A stretch of 64,000 nt of DNA from GCA-002722245 sp038154685 (lineage in GTDB: Bacteria; Bacteroidota; Bacteroidia; Flavobacteriales_C; GCA-002722245). Of the stretch, positions 1 to 9,332 are shown in pieces (the first letter of the stretch is position 1; every line of letters begins with the position of its first letter). The position numbers and the translations under genes were made by a program. The stretch is from NCBI GenBank assembly GCA_038154685.1, contig JAYPYW010000002.1:1-64000 (forward strand). Direction: 5' to 3'. The notes beneath the pieces were generated by a model that searched no databases, was not told the origin of the DNA, and worked only from the letters and a program-made list of their open reading frames with translations.

Positions 1-3000
1 CCTGGTAATCCACGGAAAGCTAAAGTAGCCTTATCGTTTACCAAATCATAGATGTATAACTCTCTTCTGATTGCAGTATAAACTGTATCTGGACTATCTA
101 AATTGATCATTACCGAGCTAAATGCTCCTTCACCAGTTACATCAACAACCGTCATAGATGCTCCTCCATCCGTAGATACTGCAAAAGCATTATCCAAGTT
201 AGAACCAGCACAAATGTAAAGTGTATCTGTACCTCTTGGGTCTACTGCGATATCAAAAATTGGTAATTCAGTAGAAGCTGGGTCACCGTATGCTGTTGGA
301 CCAACGTTAGTTTTTGTCCAAGTCACACCTTTATCAGTAGACTTCCAAAGTGCTCCTTTAGCAGCTGCATCCATCGATAATTCAGATCCACAACCTGCGT
401 AGATAACTGTATCTGCAGCTGTTGCACCCATCGCTAAACTCGTTCCAAAGTAGAAACCAGTTGGAGTTACTTGCGACCAAGAATCACCACCATCTGTTGA
501 ACGGTAGATATTTCCAGCAGAACCAACTAATCCTCCGTTTCCGCCCCCTGTTACAGCGATTACTACATTCGAGTTAACGAAAATAATATCCTGAACTGAC
601 GGATCTTGAGCAGTTGTATTCCACTCTGATGGCATTACGTTTGAGAATCCTGCAGCTCCAGTATGTGTAACTGTGAATCCATTAGAATAACCTGCTATAA
701 CGTGATCAGAGTTATTAGGATCTATTGCAACAGCTGATAAACCAGCGTCATCTCCAGCTCCTGAGATTGGGAAATCTCCATATGGAGCATTCCACTTATC
801 AAAATTAGCCATTGTATTATCTAGGTACTTTGTGGTGAAGGCTAAACCAGCACTTGTTGCTACGTAGAATACAGATTTGTCTGGAGATCTTGTAATTTGA
901 TTAATACGAACTGCCTCTAAACCGAAGTTTTTAGCAATCTCGAATGAACCTCCAGTTCCAGTATTACTTACCACAACTCCTCTACCAACAGTTCCAACAA
1001 CTAAATCAGGATCTGCAGGACTTACTGCGACACCGTTATTAGTTAATGAAATGTTCTCCCAAGAATCTCCTAAATCGTAAGAAATAGCATCTCCTGGAAT
1101 AATTAAAACGGTTCCGTCACCTTTAACTCCAGCTAAGCTTGGATGATAATCAACATCACTTAAACTCCAACCCGAACGGAAACCTAAATCAGTCCAGCTC
1201 GAACCTCCGTCAAACGATCTGTATACATCTTTACCTCCTGTAACAACACAAGAGATGAATAAAGTATCTCCAGAAGTATGTCCGTTCGAAGCATAAACTT
1301 CAGCAACTCCATTAATACCTGTTGGCATTGATAATAATGTAAAGCTTGCGCCATCATACATATATAAATCTGCTTCCTGGTTATTTGGATTATCATCCGT
1401 ATCAATTGCTAAATATAATGGTAAACCTGTTGCATTATTAGCAGCTGCAATCTTTAAAACTTTAGCATTTGATGCAATTGAAGACGCATCAACTAACTTA
1501 GTTGTCGCTGTTTCATTAATCGTGTAAACTGATGAACCTGAACCTACATAGAAGTTATAATCCGTTAACGTTACACATTTAACCTGGTCATGTGTTCCTC
1601 CTCCAAACATCGAAGAAGAAATATATCCATCAAAAGCTGTTCTCCAAGTTCCTGTATCTCCATCTGCGAAAGAGATTACAGCACTTGTTAATGTTCCTGC
1701 TTCCTGACTTGTTTGAACTCCTACCCATCCTTGTGTATTAGTTAACACTCTAAGGGCACGTCCACCCCAACCTCTTCCACAGTCGTATTCTAATGAATCG
1801 TCTGGGAAAGCTTGGTACCATGTTCTTGCTGTATCATCAGTAATGAATAAAGATGCTGGAGTTGAAATTGCTCCGAATAATCTTCCTGACTGAGAGAATG
1901 ATAAATCTAAACTCGATCCACCATATAATCCTAAGTTTTCTCTTTCACCAGATGAAGCTGTTGTACAACCACTTCCTCCGCCGGTTCCACCGCCTCCAGT
2001 TCCACCACCAGTAGAACCTTTCTTAACGATTACTTCAATAGTATCTTTTCCTAATCCTGTTAAATCAAACTCTAACTGGTAAGTACCTTCCATATCGATT
2101 TCGATATTTCCAGTTCCCCATTTCATAGCAGATACTGAAAGATCTCCAGTAACACTTCCAGGACCACTTACTTTTGCTATGTTAACAGATCCAGAGTACG
2201 AAGTATCAACTTTATTAGCAATTGGATCCCAAGATCCTGCGAAATAAGCAATTGGTGTTCTTTCGAATAAGGTATCATATATTCCTGCAACGAAGATTTC
2301 TGTTCCACCTCCGTCAACACATCCGGGATCACCTAAACATGGATCAAAGGATTCTCCTCCTCCTTCTCCACCGCCGGTTCCACCGCCACCAGTACCACCA
2401 CCGGCACCCATGTCTCTTACGTTGGCTTCAATTGTATCCTTTCCAATTCCAGGAATATCAATTTCAATTTGATAAATTCCAAATTCATTAAAAGTTAAAT
2501 CTACCATTGCATACTTAGAAAACCCTCCTGATAAAGGTCCTCCTGTAACATCTCCCGGTCCACTAACTTTTGTAAGGGTATATGTTCCAGAATACGATGT
2601 ATCCAGTTTCATGGTGGCTTTTGACGCTACCCCAAAAATTAAATTGTTTGGTGAATCTTTCATGGCTGAATCTAATTCAGATGCTAAAACCATATCTCCG
2701 CCACCGTCTTGACAACCTGGACCGTCTCCTGTACATGGATCGAAGGATTCTCCTCCTTCTCCACCACCGCCGGTTCCTCCACCGCCGCCTCCAGTTCCAC
2801 CGTCTTTGATGTCTGGACGTAATGTATCTTTTCCAATTCCTGGGACTTCAACTATAATTTCATACATTCCTGCTGCGGAAAAAGTGAAATCTGGAATAAA
2901 AGCCCATTTTGCAAACGGACCACTTAAAGGTGTTCCAGATATTTCTCCTGGACCACTTAATTTTGTAATTGAGAATGAACCTGAGTAAGCGGTATCGATT

Positions 3001-3202
3001 TTCATTGTAGACTTGCTCCCGACTGCTACAAAGAACCCTTCAGCTTTTCCTGGTTCGAATGAATCAAATTCTGAGGTCATTAAAAAATCACCTCCGCCGT
3101 CCTGACAACCGGGGCCATCTCCCGAACAGGGATCTTGAGCCCAAGCATTGTTAAACGACAATAAAAGTGCAGCGGNNNNNNNNNNAGTAAAGAATTTTTC
3201 AT
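1..3202 (-). CDS. Secreted multidomain protein, three tandem domains plus Asp-box (BNR/sortilin-like) propeller; 3' end outside window
   Basis: The frame is open on the minus strand from the N run to the window edge, over 1000 codons. The start MKNSLL at 3202 lies on the other side of the N run; the residues after it (AALLLSFNNAWAQ) complete a signal peptide. Three related domains of about 110 residues follow. Each begins with a DGGG or DGGGD segment, contains SGPG and a G-x-GKDT motif, and is linked by Gly/Thr-rich spacers (near 2754-2802, 2357-2410 and 1978-2025). The rest is a beta-propeller with Asp-box motifs such as STDGGDSW, STDKGVTW and SFDGGSSW, as in BNR, sortilin and YCF48 proteins. 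Such proteins in this phylum usually end in a T9SS sorting domain, which would lie outside the window. The substrate is unknown. Confidence 0.8.
3176..3185. other. Assembly gap (10 N) inside the signal-peptide region
   Basis: The ten N are a scaffold placeholder. As written they put the start at 3202 out of frame with the protein downstream. The frames join only if the true number of missing bases is 2 modulo 3. Two missing bases would give a complete signal peptide. Confidence 0.9.
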
Positions 3203-3304
3203 AAACGAGCTTTTAGTTGGTTAACTTGAGCTCGATTATACTTATGAAATATTAAAAGGTTTCAGTAAACGACTGGTTTCTAAAACGATGTAGCTTTTAT
3301 CAGA

Positions 3305-4678
3305 CTACTTCTTGGCTTCTTGCCAACATTTTGGCTTTTCATCTTCTCCGCCAGTTGCAGCGTTAAATACATCCTTACCATTTGCGTAAAGCATCAATGA
3401 AAGTAGCAAAATCATTCCCGTCATTTGAGCATATTCCATGAACTTTTCTCCTGGTTTTCTTCTGAAGATCATTTCGTAAAATAAGAACATAACATGTCCA
3501 CCATCTAATGCTGGAATAGGCAATAAGTTCATTACGGCAAGAATTACCGAAAGTAAGGCTGTTATTCCCCAAAACTTTTGCCAGTAATCAGTATCTGAAA
3601 ATGATTCTGGGAAAAGTCCTCCGATCGAACCGAATCCTCCAACTTGTTGGATTCCTTCAGAAGTGAACATGAACTTTAACTGTTTAACGTATCTACTAAG
3701 CGTTCCAACCATTTCATTCCATCCTCCTGGGATACTTGCAAAGAAACCGTACTCTTTAGTTTCAAAGGTTAAAACACTATCCATTGGCTGTGGGTAAATA
3801 CCCATCCTTCCATTTTCGTTCACCTTTACAGGGAATGATAATGTATCGCCATTTCTTATTGCTTTTACATTCACTAACTGACAAGAATCCTTCTTCAATT
3901 CTTTAGCAAAATACTGGAAGTAAGGAACAGGTCGATCATTGATTCCAACAATCACATCTCCATGTTGTAAACCACAACCCTTATTAATCGAAGACTCTGT
4001 GAACTTATCAACCTTAAAAGGCATTAATGCACTAAACATTCCTTTTTTAGCAGAAATAACATCTAATACCAATTGTTCTGGAATATTAATTATTGTATCA
4101 GATCCATTTCTGTTTACAGTAACCGTTTTGGCGTTATCTAACATGATTCCCGCTTGGAAATCTGAGAATAAATGAGGTTTCTTTCCGTCGATAGCAATTA
4201 ACTTATCGCCATCTTTGAAACCGTAATTTTTCATCACTTCACTTACTTGAACACCGTTTTCAAGCGCACTTTCAGCTGGCATTACTTGTTTACCCCAAGT
4301 AAATAGCATCATGGCAAAAATTACAATGGCAAGAATAATGTTTACTGTAACACCACCTATCATTATAATTAATCTTTGCCAAGCTGGTTTTGAACGGAAT
4401 TCCCATGGTTTTGGAGGCTCTTTCATTTGCTCCTTATCCATAGATTCATCTACCATACCTGCTATCTTCACGTAACCTCCAAGCGGCAACCAACCGATAC
4501 CGTAAACAGTATCTCCAACCTTCTTTTTAACCAAAGAAAACCAAGGATCGAAAAATAAGTAGAACTTCTCAACCTTCGTTTTAAAAAGTTTTGCTGGGAT
4601 GAAATGCCCTAATTCATGGAGTACAACAAGAATTGATAGGCTAAATATTAAGCTGACTGCTTTTGTAAAAAATTCCAT
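3305..4678 (-). CDS. rseP: Site-2 intramembrane metalloprotease RseP
   Basis: 457 residues. This is a membrane zinc protease that makes the second cut in membrane-bound anti-sigma factors or clears cleaved signal peptides. The zinc site HELGH is at residues 21-25 in the first membrane segment, and the second active-site motif (LLPIPALDGGH) is near the C-terminus. PDZ-like domains lie between them, and further hydrophobic segments follow the second motif. The start overlaps the dxr stop by one base (TAATG), so translation is probably coupled. The dxr-rseP order is widespread in bacteria. No defect is visible. Confidence 0.95.
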   Translation of the reverse strand: MEFFTKAVSLIFSLSILVVLHELGHFIPAKLFKTKVEKFYLFFDPWFSLVKKKVGDTVYGIGWLPLGGYVKIAGMVDESMDKEQMKEPPKPWEFRSKPAWQRLIIMIGGVTVNIILAIVIFAMMLFTWGKQVMPAESALENGVQVSEVMKNYGFKDGDKLIAIDGKKPHLFSDFQAGIMLDNAKTVTVNRNGSDTIINIPEQLVLDVISAKKGMFSALMPFKVDKFTESSINKGCGLQHGDVIVGINDRPVPYFQYFAKELKKDSCQLVNVKAIRNGDTLSFPVKVNENGRMGIYPQPMDSVLTFETKEYGFFASIPGGWNEMVGTLSRYVKQLKFMFTSEGIQQVGGFGSIGGLFPESFSDTDYWQKFWGITALLSVILAVMNLLPIPALDGGHVMFLFYEMIFRRKPGEKFMEYAQMTGMILLLSLMLYANGKDVFNAATGGEDEKPKCWQEAKK

Positions 4679-5850
4679 TATAAGTTTTCAATAATTCTAT
4701 GAGTGATTGCTCTTGCTTCCTCGTCCGATTTCACGTAATCTTCTAACTCAGGCTTAGCAATAAAAGGAACTTCTTCCATACATTGCTCAATAATATCACT
4801 CATTTGTAAAAAGCCAACTTTGTCCTCTAAAAAGGCCGCAACAACAACTTCGTTAGCTGCATTTAACACACAAGGTGTATTTCCTCCTTTATCAAGGGCC
4901 TTGAAAGCCAGTGCAAGATTACGAAAAGTTTTCGTATCCGGGCCTTCAAACGTTAACTGTGGGTAATCTAAAAAGTTAAATCTTGTGAAATTATTCTTCA
5001 AACGCTCAGGGAATCCCATGGCATATTGAATTGGTAATTTCATATCTGGTAAGCCCAATTGAGCCTTAATGCTTCCATCTTCAAACTGAACCAATGAATG
5101 GACAATACTTTGTGGATGGACAATTACCTCTATTTGTTCTGGTTTAAGATTAAAGAGCCACTTAGCTTCAATTACCTCCAAACCTTTATTCATTAAACTA
5201 GCAGAATCGATAGTAATCTTTGCTCCCATATCCCAGTTAGGGTGTTTAAGGGCTTGAGCTTTTGTAACCGATTTTAGTTCTTCCTCTGTTTTTCCTCTGA
5301 AAGGACCTCCACTTGCAGTAAGAATAATCTTTTCAATCGGGTTCATATACTCTCCAGTTAAACACTGAAAAATTGCCGAATGCTCACTGTCTACTGGTAA
5401 AATAGCAACTCCCTTTTCGCGAGCTAATTTGGTAATTAATTCACCAGCAACCACCAATGTTTCCTTATTGGCAAGGGCAATAGTTTTACCAGCATTAATA
5501 GCCGAAATGGTAGGTTTTAAACCTGCATAACCAACCAAAGCCGTTAAAACAATATCAATCTCTTTGTACTCAACAACTTGCTCTAAAGCTTGTGCCCCTG
5601 AATAAACCATGATATCATCCTCAAACAAAGCGTTATTTACTTTTTCGTATTGAGTCTCATCAACTATTACAACCGCATTAGGTTTAAACTTTTTGGCTTG
5701 CTCAATTAACAAATCAGCACTTCTATTTACAGTTAGTACCTCCACCTCAAAAAGATGAGATTGTTCTTCAATAACTTCAAGTGCTTGCGTTCCAATTGAA
5801 CCCGATGAACCAAGAATGGCTACTTTTTTCTTTTTGATTTCTTCAGTCAT
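4678..5850 (-). CDS. dxr: 1-deoxy-D-xylulose 5-phosphate reductoisomerase
   Basis: 390 residues, normal length for Dxr (IspC). It makes 2-C-methyl-D-erythritol 4-phosphate, the committed step of the MEP isoprenoid pathway, in the cytoplasm. The NADPH-binding loop GSSGSIG is at residues 14-20. The ANKETLV, PVDSEHSAIFQ and TASGGPFR motifs that bind substrate and metal are all present. It overlaps its upstream neighbour (GH3 family) and downstream neighbour (rseP) by one base each, so the three genes form a tight operon. Confidence 0.97.
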   Translation of the reverse strand: MTEEIKKKKVAILGSSGSIGTQALEVIEEQSHLFEVEVLTVNRSADLLIEQAKKFKPNAVVIVDETQYEKVNNALFEDDIMVYSGAQALEQVVEYKEIDIVLTALVGYAGLKPTISAINAGKTIALANKETLVVAGELITKLAREKGVAILPVDSEHSAIFQCLTGEYMNPIEKIILTASGGPFRGKTEEELKSVTKAQALKHPNWDMGAKITIDSASLMNKGLEVIEAKWLFNLKPEQIEVIVHPQSIVHSLVQFEDGSIKAQLGLPDMKLPIQYAMGFPERLKNNFTRFNFLDYPQLTFEGPDTKTFRNLALAFKALDKGGNTPCVLNAANEVVVAAFLEDKVGFLQMSDIIEQCMEEVPFIAKPELEDYVKSDEEARAITHRIIENL

Positions 5851-7346
5851 TATGCCTTGAAATTTGAAAGTTCATCGGCTATTTTCCTGTCGTTGCTTAA
5901 ACGAGGAACTTTATTTTGTCCACCTAACTTACCAATAGACTTCATATACTCGACAAAAGCATCACGCTTTAACTTCGACAAAACAATTGGTCGTAAAATA
6001 TTTCCTTGAATTAAATCTTGGTAATAAACATTTTGCTTTTGCATTTCATCATCAATGATCTTTGCAAAGGCTTCAATATCTGATGGCTCCTTAGAGAACT
6101 CTACAAACCATTCATGGTAAGGTAAACTATCTGCACCCCCATCAACTTGAGGAGCAACTGTAAACTCCACTACCTCGGCACCAGTTTCATTGCAAGCTTT
6201 AATCATAGATGCCTCAACCTCTTTTCCGATTACGTGTTCACCAAAAGCAGAAATGAAGTGCTTGATTCTTCCTGTTACAATAATTCTGTACGGATCAACC
6301 GAAACGAACTCAACAGTATCACCAATGTTATACCCCCATAAACCAGCGTTGGTGTTAAGGATGATAACATAGTTTACTCCTAACTCAACATCTTTTAAGC
6401 TTAATCTTGGTGGATTTTCATCGAAAAATTTATCGGCTGGAATGAACTCAAAGAAAATTCCTGCATCAACGTTTAACAATAACCCTTCTCTGCTCTGAGA
6501 ATCTTGAAAAGCAATAAAACCTTCCGAAGCTGGATAAACTTCAATGGTTGGAATTCTTTTCCCAACTAACTTATCAAATATTGGCTGGTAAGGTTTATAG
6601 TTAACTCCACCTTGAACAAATAATTGGAAATTCGGGAATACATCCTTTATTTCTTTTCCCGTTCTTGCTTCTATACGCTCAAAATACATTTGAACCCAAG
6701 GTGGAATTCCTGAGATTAATCTCATATCCTCATTGATTGTTTCATCAATGATTTTTTCCAACTTAGTTTCCCAATCTTCAATACAATTAGTTTCCCAAGA
6801 AGGCATTCTGTTTTTTTGCAAATAGTTAGGAACGTAGTGCGCAACAATTCCACTTAAACGACCAAATGGTACTTTTCCCTTCTTTTCTAATTCTGGAGAT
6901 CCTTGTAAAAAGATCATTTTCCCCTCAACAAACTCTGGCCTTTTAGTTTCGTGCATATACATCAAAAGCGCATTTTTTGCGGCGTCAATATGATGTTGCA
7001 TCGAGTCTTTGGAAATAGGAATATATTTTACACCAGAAGTAGTTCCAGATGTTTTACAGAAATACAATGGTAACCCAGGCCAAATAATATCTGGTTCTCC
7101 AGCTACTACTTTTTCTACATAATGTTTTATTCCTTCGTAATCGTTAACCGGTACGTTCTTCTTAAAATCCTCGTAATTATTTATTTGAGAGAAATTATGA
7201 TCTTTTCCAAACGCTGTGTTAGCAGCTTTGGAAACCAATTTTTTCATCGTTCTCTCCTGCACCTCAACAGCATTGATCGTCCAATACTCAACCTTCTTCG
7301 CAGCTCGCTTTGCAATAAATCCAGCAATCTTTGCTTTTAATCCCAT
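5850..7346 (-). CDS. GH3 auxin-responsive promoter family protein (acyl-adenylating enzyme fold)
   Basis: 498 residues. It resembles the plant GH3 family, acyl-acid amido synthetases of the ANL superfamily. The phosphate-binding loop appears as CKTSGTTSGVKYIP, and further family blocks include EVYPASEGFIAFQD and the C-terminal GRIKHFISAFGEHV. GH3 homologues are common in Bacteroidota, but their substrate is not known to me. It is the first gene of an operon with dxr and rseP, joined by a TAATG overlap. The context suggests housekeeping or envelope metabolism rather than hormone chemistry. Confidence 0.85.
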   Translation of the reverse strand: MGLKAKIAGFIAKRAAKKVEYWTINAVEVQERTMKKLVSKAANTAFGKDHNFSQINNYEDFKKNVPVNDYEGIKHYVEKVVAGEPDIIWPGLPLYFCKTSGTTSGVKYIPISKDSMQHHIDAAKNALLMYMHETKRPEFVEGKMIFLQGSPELEKKGKVPFGRLSGIVAHYVPNYLQKNRMPSWETNCIEDWETKLEKIIDETINEDMRLISGIPPWVQMYFERIEARTGKEIKDVFPNFQLFVQGGVNYKPYQPIFDKLVGKRIPTIEVYPASEGFIAFQDSQSREGLLLNVDAGIFFEFIPADKFFDENPPRLSLKDVELGVNYVIILNTNAGLWGYNIGDTVEFVSVDPYRIIVTGRIKHFISAFGEHVIGKEVEASMIKACNETGAEVVEFTVAPQVDGGADSLPYHEWFVEFSKEPSDIEAFAKIIDDEMQKQNVYYQDLIQGNILRPIVLSKLKRDAFVEYMKSIGKLGGQNKVPRLSNDRKIADELSNFKA

Positions 7347-7432
7347 TCAAAATCGAATTTATGCCTTAAAAATAACCATTAAATAGTGGGTAGAAAAATG
7401 AAAATGGATAGACGGTTTTTATTAGATGATTT

Positions 7433-7464
7433 ACGCCCGCGGATCCCGCCGATCTCGCTGATTA
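7433..7464. repeat. GC-rich dispersed repeat block (copy 1)
   Basis: It begins CGCCCGCGGAT and continues with two more GAT-containing units. It closely matches 30391-30413 (CGCCCGCGGATCTCACGGAT). The GC content is well above the surrounding DNA. Confidence 0.6.
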
Positions 7465-7509
7465 TAATTGCTAATATTTACGAGCAAGCCTTTCACAAAA
7501 TGAGTTTTA

Positions 7510-7589
7510 TTCAGCACACAGATTTAAAGGATTACACAGATTATTTTAATGATTGAAATCTGTGTAATCCTTTAAATCTGTGTGCTGAA
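7510..7589. repeat. Perfect 32-base inverted repeat with 16-base loop
   Basis: Arms 7510-7541 and 7558-7589 are exact reverse complements. Each contains the GCACACAGAT and GATTACACAGAT words that recur at 26268-26302 and 30437-30481. There is no T-run, so a terminator role is unlikely. It looks like a palindromic dispersed intergenic element. Confidence 0.85.
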
Positions 7590-7604
7590 ATAATAGTATA
7601 CGTC

Positions 7605-7624
7605 ATTCCTGTGTAGACAGGAAT
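7605..7624. repeat. Short palindromic hairpin ATTCCTGT-GTAG-ACAGGAAT
   Basis: A perfect 8-base stem with a 4-base loop lies just downstream of the lspA stop codon (minus strand). There is no T-tract after it on either strand. The word matches a type of small palindromic intergenic repeat that I recall from many bacterial genomes. Confidence 0.6.
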
Positions 7625-7637
7625 CTATTTATAAAAC

Positions 7638-8279
7638 TTATGAGATCGCTTTATCGGATTCCTCAGAAACTTCTTCATGATCCTCAACTTCCTCCTGCTT
7701 CTTTGGGAAAAACTCGTTTTGGAAAGAAGCCCTTTGAAATACGATAATCATTCCAACACCAACAGAAATTGCAACATCGGCTAGATTGAAAATTGGAGGA
7801 AAGAAACTTAAGCTAAACATATCTACAACTTTTCCAGTTAGGAAACCTGCATAACCTTCTCCGAAGGCTACAGTTTCAGCTGCTAGAGACATATGATGTG
7901 GACTATCGCTGAAGATTAGTCCGTAAAATAAACTATCGATAATATTCCCAAAAGCACCTGCAAATATTAAAGCAATGCTAATAATTAACCCCATTGAAAC
8001 TTTTCGTTTTATTAGATTAACCAGATAATACATAATCACTCCAACTGCAACAATCCTAAAAACACTTAATAATATTTTCGCCCCAGCTGCACCTAAAAAC
8101 GGAATCTCCCACCCAAAGGCCATACCTGGATTTTCAACGAAATGTAATTGGAACCAATCTCCAATTAACTCATAACTCTCCCCGTAGTAAAAATTCAATT
8201 TGATATAAACCTTTATCCACTGATCAAAAAGCAGGGTTAAAAAGATGGTTAAGAATGCTATGGTATATCTTTTATTCAA
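7638..8279 (-). CDS. lspA: Lipoprotein signal peptidase (signal peptidase II)
   Basis: It cleaves prolipoprotein signal peptides at the inner membrane. The conserved blocks are NPGMAFG, GNIIDSLFYG and VVDMF...FNLADVAI; the last two carry the catalytic aspartates. An insertion of about 25 residues lies between them. I chose the TTG at 8279 (MNKRYTIAFLTI), giving 213 residues. The longer ATG at 8366 adds 29 atypical residues, and that stretch contains a TATATTTG promoter box at 8300-8307. The window encodes many SpII substrates. The C-terminal tail is acidic. Confidence 0.9.
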   Translation of the reverse strand: MNKRYTIAFLTIFLTLLFDQWIKVYIKLNFYYGESYELIGDWFQLHFVENPGMAFGWEIPFLGAAGAKILLSVFRIVAVGVIMYYLVNLIKRKVSMGLIISIALIFAGAFGNIIDSLFYGLIFSDSPHHMSLAAETVAFGEGYAGFLTGKVVDMFSLSFFPPIFNLADVAISVGVGMIIVFQRASFQNEFFPKKQEEVEDHEEVSEESDKAIS

Positions 8280-8299
8280 TGCCAATTTTTTAGCTGTGG

Positions 8300-8307
8300 C
8301 AAATATA
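8300..8307 (-). promoter_or_regulatory. Candidate -7 box TATATTTG for lspA
   Basis: It fits the Bacteroidota -7 consensus TAnnTTTG. It would start transcription about 15 bases before the TTG at 8279 and inside the longer ATG-initiated reading, which favours the TTG start. No good -33 element was seen. Confidence 0.4.
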
Positions 8308-8375
8308 GGACAAAACGAAATTAATTTTCTTGCGTTAACAATTATTAAAAGGATTGATTCAATCAATTAACTTCA

Positions 8376-9332
8376 ATGAAAAGCTCAAAAAACATAAAAC
8401 TCCTAAAAATAAGCTCCGAATTAGGAGCTGGAACGAGGGGTGCTTCTCAAGGGTTTGAGGGATTAAAAACAGCAGCAGCAATTAAAGGAAGTAAGGTTTT
8501 TGATGAATTTGAAGTTATCCCCATTAAAGATGAGAACGATTCTCTATTAAAAAACATTTCCTTCCCAAATGCCAAAAGAATCCAACACATTTATGAAGTG
8601 TTAGAAAGGGTTCAAAACGAGGTGAGTAATCAATTAAAGAAAGAGAATTTCCCGGTTTTAATTTCTGGAGATCATTCTATTGCTGCTGGTACAATAGCAG
8701 GAATTAAGTCTGCTTTTCCCAACAAGAAGCTAGGAGTTATCTGGATAGATGCCCATGCGGATATTCATACGCCCTACACCACTCCATCAGGAAATATGCA
8801 TGGAATGCCTTTGGCTGCTTCATTAGGTTTAGATCATGTCTTACCCATGGGAAATCAGCCACAAGAAGAAGTGATTGGTCTTTGGGAAAAGATTAAATCC
8901 CTTGGTAATGTCTCACCTAAAATAAAACCAGAAAACCTTGCTTATGTAGGCTTAAGAAATACCGAATGGCAAGAGGATAAAGCCATAAAAGAAATGGGCA
9001 TTCAAAAATTCAGTGTGGATTTTCTAAGGCAGAACGGTGGTAAAATCGCCGCTAAATCAATCCTCAATTATTTAATCAATTGCGATCTGATTTACATATC
9101 ATTTGATGTAGATGTTTTAGATAGTAATTTGAGTAAAGGAACAGGAACGCCTGTCCCAAAAGGATTGTACTTAAGGGAAGTTATCAATCTTATTTCCGCT
9201 TTATCCAAAAATGAAAAAACTTGTTGTTTCGAAATTGTAGAAATTAATCCAACCATCGATAACAAAGGAAACTCAATGGCCGAAATGGGATTACAAGTAT
9301 TAGAATCCTTTTTATCTAATTTTGATAATTAA
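8376..9332 (+). CDS. rocF: Arginase (ureohydrolase family)
   Basis: 318 residues. It hydrolyses arginine to ornithine and urea with a binuclear manganese centre. The metal-binding motifs are GDHS (residues 98-101), DAHADIH (125-131) and SFDVDVLD. GAGTRGAS near the N-terminus and GNMHGMP favour arginase over agmatinase or formimidoylglutamase. A relative of other substrate preference cannot be fully excluded. It is divergent from lspA and ends 17 bases inside the convergent lipoprotein gene. Confidence 0.85.
   Translation: MKSSKNIKLLKISSELGAGTRGASQGFEGLKTAAAIKGSKVFDEFEVIPIKDENDSLLKNISFPNAKRIQHIYEVLERVQNEVSNQLKKENFPVLISGDHSIAAGTIAGIKSAFPNKKLGVIWIDAHADIHTPYTTPSGNMHGMPLAASLGLDHVLPMGNQPQEEVIGLWEKIKSLGNVSPKIKPENLAYVGLRNTEWQEDKAIKEMGIQKFSVDFLRQNGGKIAAKSILNYLINCDLIYISFDVDVLDSNLSKGTGTPVPKGLYLREVINLISALSKNEKTCCFEIVEINPTIDNKGNSMAEMGLQVLESFLSNFDN

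Larger units (their letters stand above)
7347..7637. other. Intergenic region rich in inverted repeats
   Basis: There is no coding potential. Three repeat blocks lie between lspA and the GH3 gene: a GC-rich block (7433-7464), a 32-base inverted repeat (7510-7589) and a short hairpin (7605-7624). The first two resemble sequence at 30391-30486, so they look like members of a dispersed repeat family. Confidence 0.7.

Noticed and set aside
6147..6372. Plus-strand ORFs inside the GH3 gene
   Set aside because: They lie fully opposite a well-conserved gene, and have no recognisable motif.
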